A stretch of 7,818 nucleotides of DNA from an uncultured Lachnospiraceae bacterium (GTDB lineage: Bacteria; Bacillota; Clostridia; Lachnospirales; Lachnospiraceae), in the NCBI GenBank assembly GCA_947653315.1, contig CANTGP010000133.1, positions 1-7,818 of the forward strand, in the 5' to 3' direction. The position numbers and the translations under genes are program-made. The notes beneath the pieces are model-generated. The model was not told the origin of the DNA. It worked only from the letters and a program-made list of their open reading frames with translations, and searched no databases. Within the stretch, counting starts at the first letter, position 1; each line of letters begins with the position of its first letter. Positions 5,465 through 7,818 of this stretch are shown one piece after another.

Positions 5465-7810
5465 ATGAGGAGGCCGTTGTGTTTGATATGCGGGTTGTTT
5501 GCCGGGGTGCTTGCGGTTTGTTTTTGGTGGGTTCCCGTGGGGGAGACGGATGTCGGTGTTTGTGACGGGGAGAGGGTTTTGGTGGAAGGGGAGGTGTACC
5601 AAAAGGAGTGGAAAGAGGAGGATGACTCCGGCGGGGTGTTTGTGGTTTATTTAAAGGATGTGCATGTCTTAAGCGGATTCCAAGGAGAATCCGGGGATTC
5701 CGGACGGTCTGGACGGGTCCTGTCTGAACAGTTTTCCCAAAAGAATGAAAAAAGCGGTTTGGATAACCGGGATGGTTTGAAAGCGGGAAATGATGTGGGG
5801 AATGTGGTTTGTTATGTGGGGGATTTGGATGGCGTACCTTTGCCACGGATGGGGACGCGGCTTAGGGTGGAAGGGAAGGTGCGGTGTTTTTCCGGGGCAG
5901 GTAACTGGGGGGAATTTGATATGGGGGAGTATTACCGGATGAGGAAGCTGGCGTTCCGGCTGTCGGATGCGCGGATTGCGGCATCGGCAGGGGAGGGGAA
6001 GGTTTTTGCGGAGGGGTTGTACCGGTTAAGGAGGTATTTTTCGGGTGTGCTTGGGGAGGTGTTTCCCGAAAAGGAGGCTTCCGTTTTGCGGGCGATGCTG
6101 CTTGGAGAGAAGGAGGGGCTGGACGGGGAGGTGGAGAAGCTCTACCGGGACAGTGCAATCATACATATTTTGAGTATTTCGGGGCTGCATATTTCCATTA
6201 TCGGGATGGGGTTGTACCGGCTGTTCGGGAGGATGGGGGTACCGAAAAAGGCGGGGGCGCTGTGTTGTATAGGGGTGATTTGGTGTTACGGGATGATGAC
6301 GGGGATGGGTCTGTCATCCGTGCGGGCAATTTTGATGTTTGTGCTGCGTCTGGCGGGGGAACTGCTGGGGCGGACTTACGATATGCTGACGGCACTGGCT
6401 TTGGCTGCGGCGGTGCTTTTGGCCGGTCAGCCTATGTATGTGGGATACAGCGGGTTTCTGTTTTCGTTTGGGGCGGTGCTTTCCATAGGCGTTCTGCTTC
6501 CGGTTTTGTTCCGGGGAAAATGCGGGAAGGGCAGGAGGTGGTTCTGTCGGCTGGAACAGGCGGTGTGCTGCAACGGTGCGGTGACGCTCGGGACACTTCC
6601 CGTTCATCTGATGTTTTCTTACCGGTTCCCGGTGTATTCTTTTCTGCTGAATCTGGCAGTGATTCCCCTTATGACGGTGGTGATGGCGGACGGTCTTTTC
6701 TGTATGCTGGTTGGCGGGTTTCTTCCCGGGGTTGCGGCTGCGGCAGGCTGTGTTGACCGGTTGTTATTGTGGTTTTTTGAAAAATGCTGCATGGTCGGGA
6801 GCAGGATTCCCTATGGGGTACTGCAAAGCGGCAGGCCGGAACCGTGGCAGGCTACGGCATATGTGGCGCTGCTTGCGGGATTGGCGGTTTGGGCCGTGTG
6901 CGGGAAGGGGAAAAAACTGCCCGGATTTTGGAACTGCCAGTGGATTTTGGGGGCGCTTTGCCTGTTGTTTCTCAGGACGGAAAGCGGGCTTCAGGTTACG
7001 CTTTTGGATGTGGGGCAGGGGGACTGTATTTACATCCGCAGCGGGGAAGGAAGGCATTACCTGATTGACGGGGGCAGTTCTTCCAAAAGCGGGGTAGCGC
7101 AGTATCAGATGCTTCCTTATTTGGCATATGAAGGAGCGGGGCATTTGGATGCGGTGTTTGTCACCCATTCGGACGGCGACCATTGCAACGGGATTCTGGA
7201 ATGGTTCGGGGAGTATCCGGCAGGGGGGATAACCGTCGGCAGCCTGGTCCTGCCCGATATTGACGCGGACAGTAGGGACGGGGAATACGGGGAACTGGTC
7301 AAGATTGCCGGAGAGAAAGGAATCGAGGTGCACTATATGAGCCGTGGTCAATATGTGGAGGACGGCGGGATGCGTCTTACCTGTCTGCATCCGGCGCAGG
7401 GGTACGGGACAAAGGAGGCAAACGAATATTCGCTGGCGCTGCTTTTGGATTACGGGAATTTTTCGGCGTTGTTTACCGGGGATTTAGAGGGTAGGGGGGA
7501 AGACGAGGCATGGGAGTATTTGCAGGGCGATAGGAGAAGGTATGGCGGGAACGGGGAAACGGACAGACTTTCGTTGTTGAAAGTGGCGCATCATGGTTCG
7601 GCATATTCCACGAAAGAGGAAATGCTTTCTTCACTCCGTCCAAGGGTTGCGTTAATTTCCTGCGGGAAAGGTAACCGTTACGGGCATCCCCACGGGGAGT
7701 TGTTGGACAGGCTGGAAACGGCAGGCTGCCGGATTTATACTACGGCGGTCTGCGGGGCGGTGAGAGTGCGGACGGACGGGGAGCGGGTTTGGGTGGAGTG
7801 TTTTAAATAG
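5465..7810 (+). CDS. comEC: ComEC/Rec2 DNA-uptake channel protein
   Basis: ComEC forms the membrane channel for single-stranded DNA in transformation. The 781-residue length is close to the 776 of B. subtilis. A short N-terminal hydrophobic part (about 5-23) precedes a DUF4131/OB-like region (about 35-170). The Competence domain (about 205-480) has the signature HILSISGLHISI (234-245) and many membrane helices. The C-terminal metallo-beta-lactamase-like domain (about 508-775) has LLDVGQGD (513-520), LIDGG (533-537), the metal motif HSDGDH (568-573), TGD (671-673), VAHHGS (707-712) and GHPHGE (740-745), so putative nuclease residues look intact. A charged, low-complexity insertion interrupts the OB-like region (about 72-113). 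The gene is separated from the GerMN gene by 593 bases with the long palindrome, so its expression may be partly independent. In B. subtilis comEC lies downstream of comEA; here a two-component system stands between them. Confidence 0.95.
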   Translation: MRRPLCLICGLFAGVLAVCFWWVPVGETDVGVCDGERVLVEGEVYQKEWKEEDDSGGVFVVYLKDVHVLSGFQGESGDSGRSGRVLSEQFSQKNEKSGLDNRDGLKAGNDVGNVVCYVGDLDGVPLPRMGTRLRVEGKVRCFSGAGNWGEFDMGEYYRMRKLAFRLSDARIAASAGEGKVFAEGLYRLRRYFSGVLGEVFPEKEASVLRAMLLGEKEGLDGEVEKLYRDSAIIHILSISGLHISIIGMGLYRLFGRMGVPKKAGALCCIGVIWCYGMMTGMGLSSVRAILMFVLRLAGELLGRTYDMLTALALAAAVLLAGQPMYVGYSGFLFSFGAVLSIGVLLPVLFRGKCGKGRRWFCRLEQAVCCNGAVTLGTLPVHLMFSYRFPVYSFLLNLAVIPLMTVVMADGLFCMLVGGFLPGVAAAAGCVDRLLLWFFEKCCMVGSRIPYGVLQSGRPEPWQATAYVALLAGLAVWAVCGKGKKLPGFWNCQWILGALCLLFLRTESGLQVTLLDVGQGDCIYIRSGEGRHYLIDGGSSSKSGVAQYQMLPYLAYEGAGHLDAVFVTHSDGDHCNGILEWFGEYPAGGITVGSLVLPDIDADSRDGEYGELVKIAGEKGIEVHYMSRGQYVEDGGMRLTCLHPAQGYGTKEANEYSLALLLDYGNFSALFTGDLEGRGEDEAWEYLQGDRRRYGGNGETDRLSLLKVAHHGSAYSTKEEMLSSLRPRVALISCGKGNRYGHPHGELLDRLETAGCRIYTTAVCGAVRVRTDGERVWVECFK

Positions 7811-7818
7811 GTGTGGCG

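Noticed and set aside
5030..5602. Minus-strand open frame of 190 codons
   Set aside because: It crosses the palindrome, the tandem array and the start of comEC. The Pro/Ser/Leu-rich N-terminal half is just the complement of a purine-rich strand.

Overview
The window looks like a piece of a Bacillota (Clostridia) chromosome, most probably a Lachnospiraceae-type gut anaerobe. This is inferred from strong AGGAGG-like ribosome binding sites, Gram-positive lipoprotein signals, an OmpR-type regulator/HAMP kinase pair, GerMN and ComEA/ComEC families, and medium GC with a G-rich coding strand. All recognisable genes lie on the + strand.

Layout: 1-172 holds a short leader. 173-604 encodes a small five-helix DMT/YdcZ (DUF606)-type membrane protein. 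A promoter candidate (620-648) and a row of AT-rich palindromes (690-737) follow. A run of four genes then begins: a ComEA-like lipoprotein with SLBB and helix-hairpin-helix domains (750-1598), an OmpR/PhoB response regulator (1595-2281, ATGA overlap), a HAMP sensor histidine kinase (2299-3804) and a lipoprotein with two GerMN domains (3933-4871). Next comes a 593-base stretch without a credible gene (4872-5464). It holds a 401-bp long inverted repeat (4885-5285), then a purine-rich tract ending in four 17-bp tandem repeats that run up to the ribosome binding site of comEC. comEC (5465-7810) is complete and ends 8 bases before the window end.

How the genes may work together: ComEA binds incoming DNA outside the membrane and ComEC forms the channel, so the two ends of the block are DNA-uptake genes. 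Between them sits a regulator-kinase-GerMN lipoprotein trio whose order resembles the actinobacterial mtrA-mtrB-lpqB operon. The likeliest reading is an envelope-sensing two-component module embedded in a split com locus. The 401-bp palindrome looks like a non-coding, MITE-like repeat that has entered the leader of comEC and could affect its expression. The palindrome, the 17-bp array and the AATATC palindromes are the least explained items.
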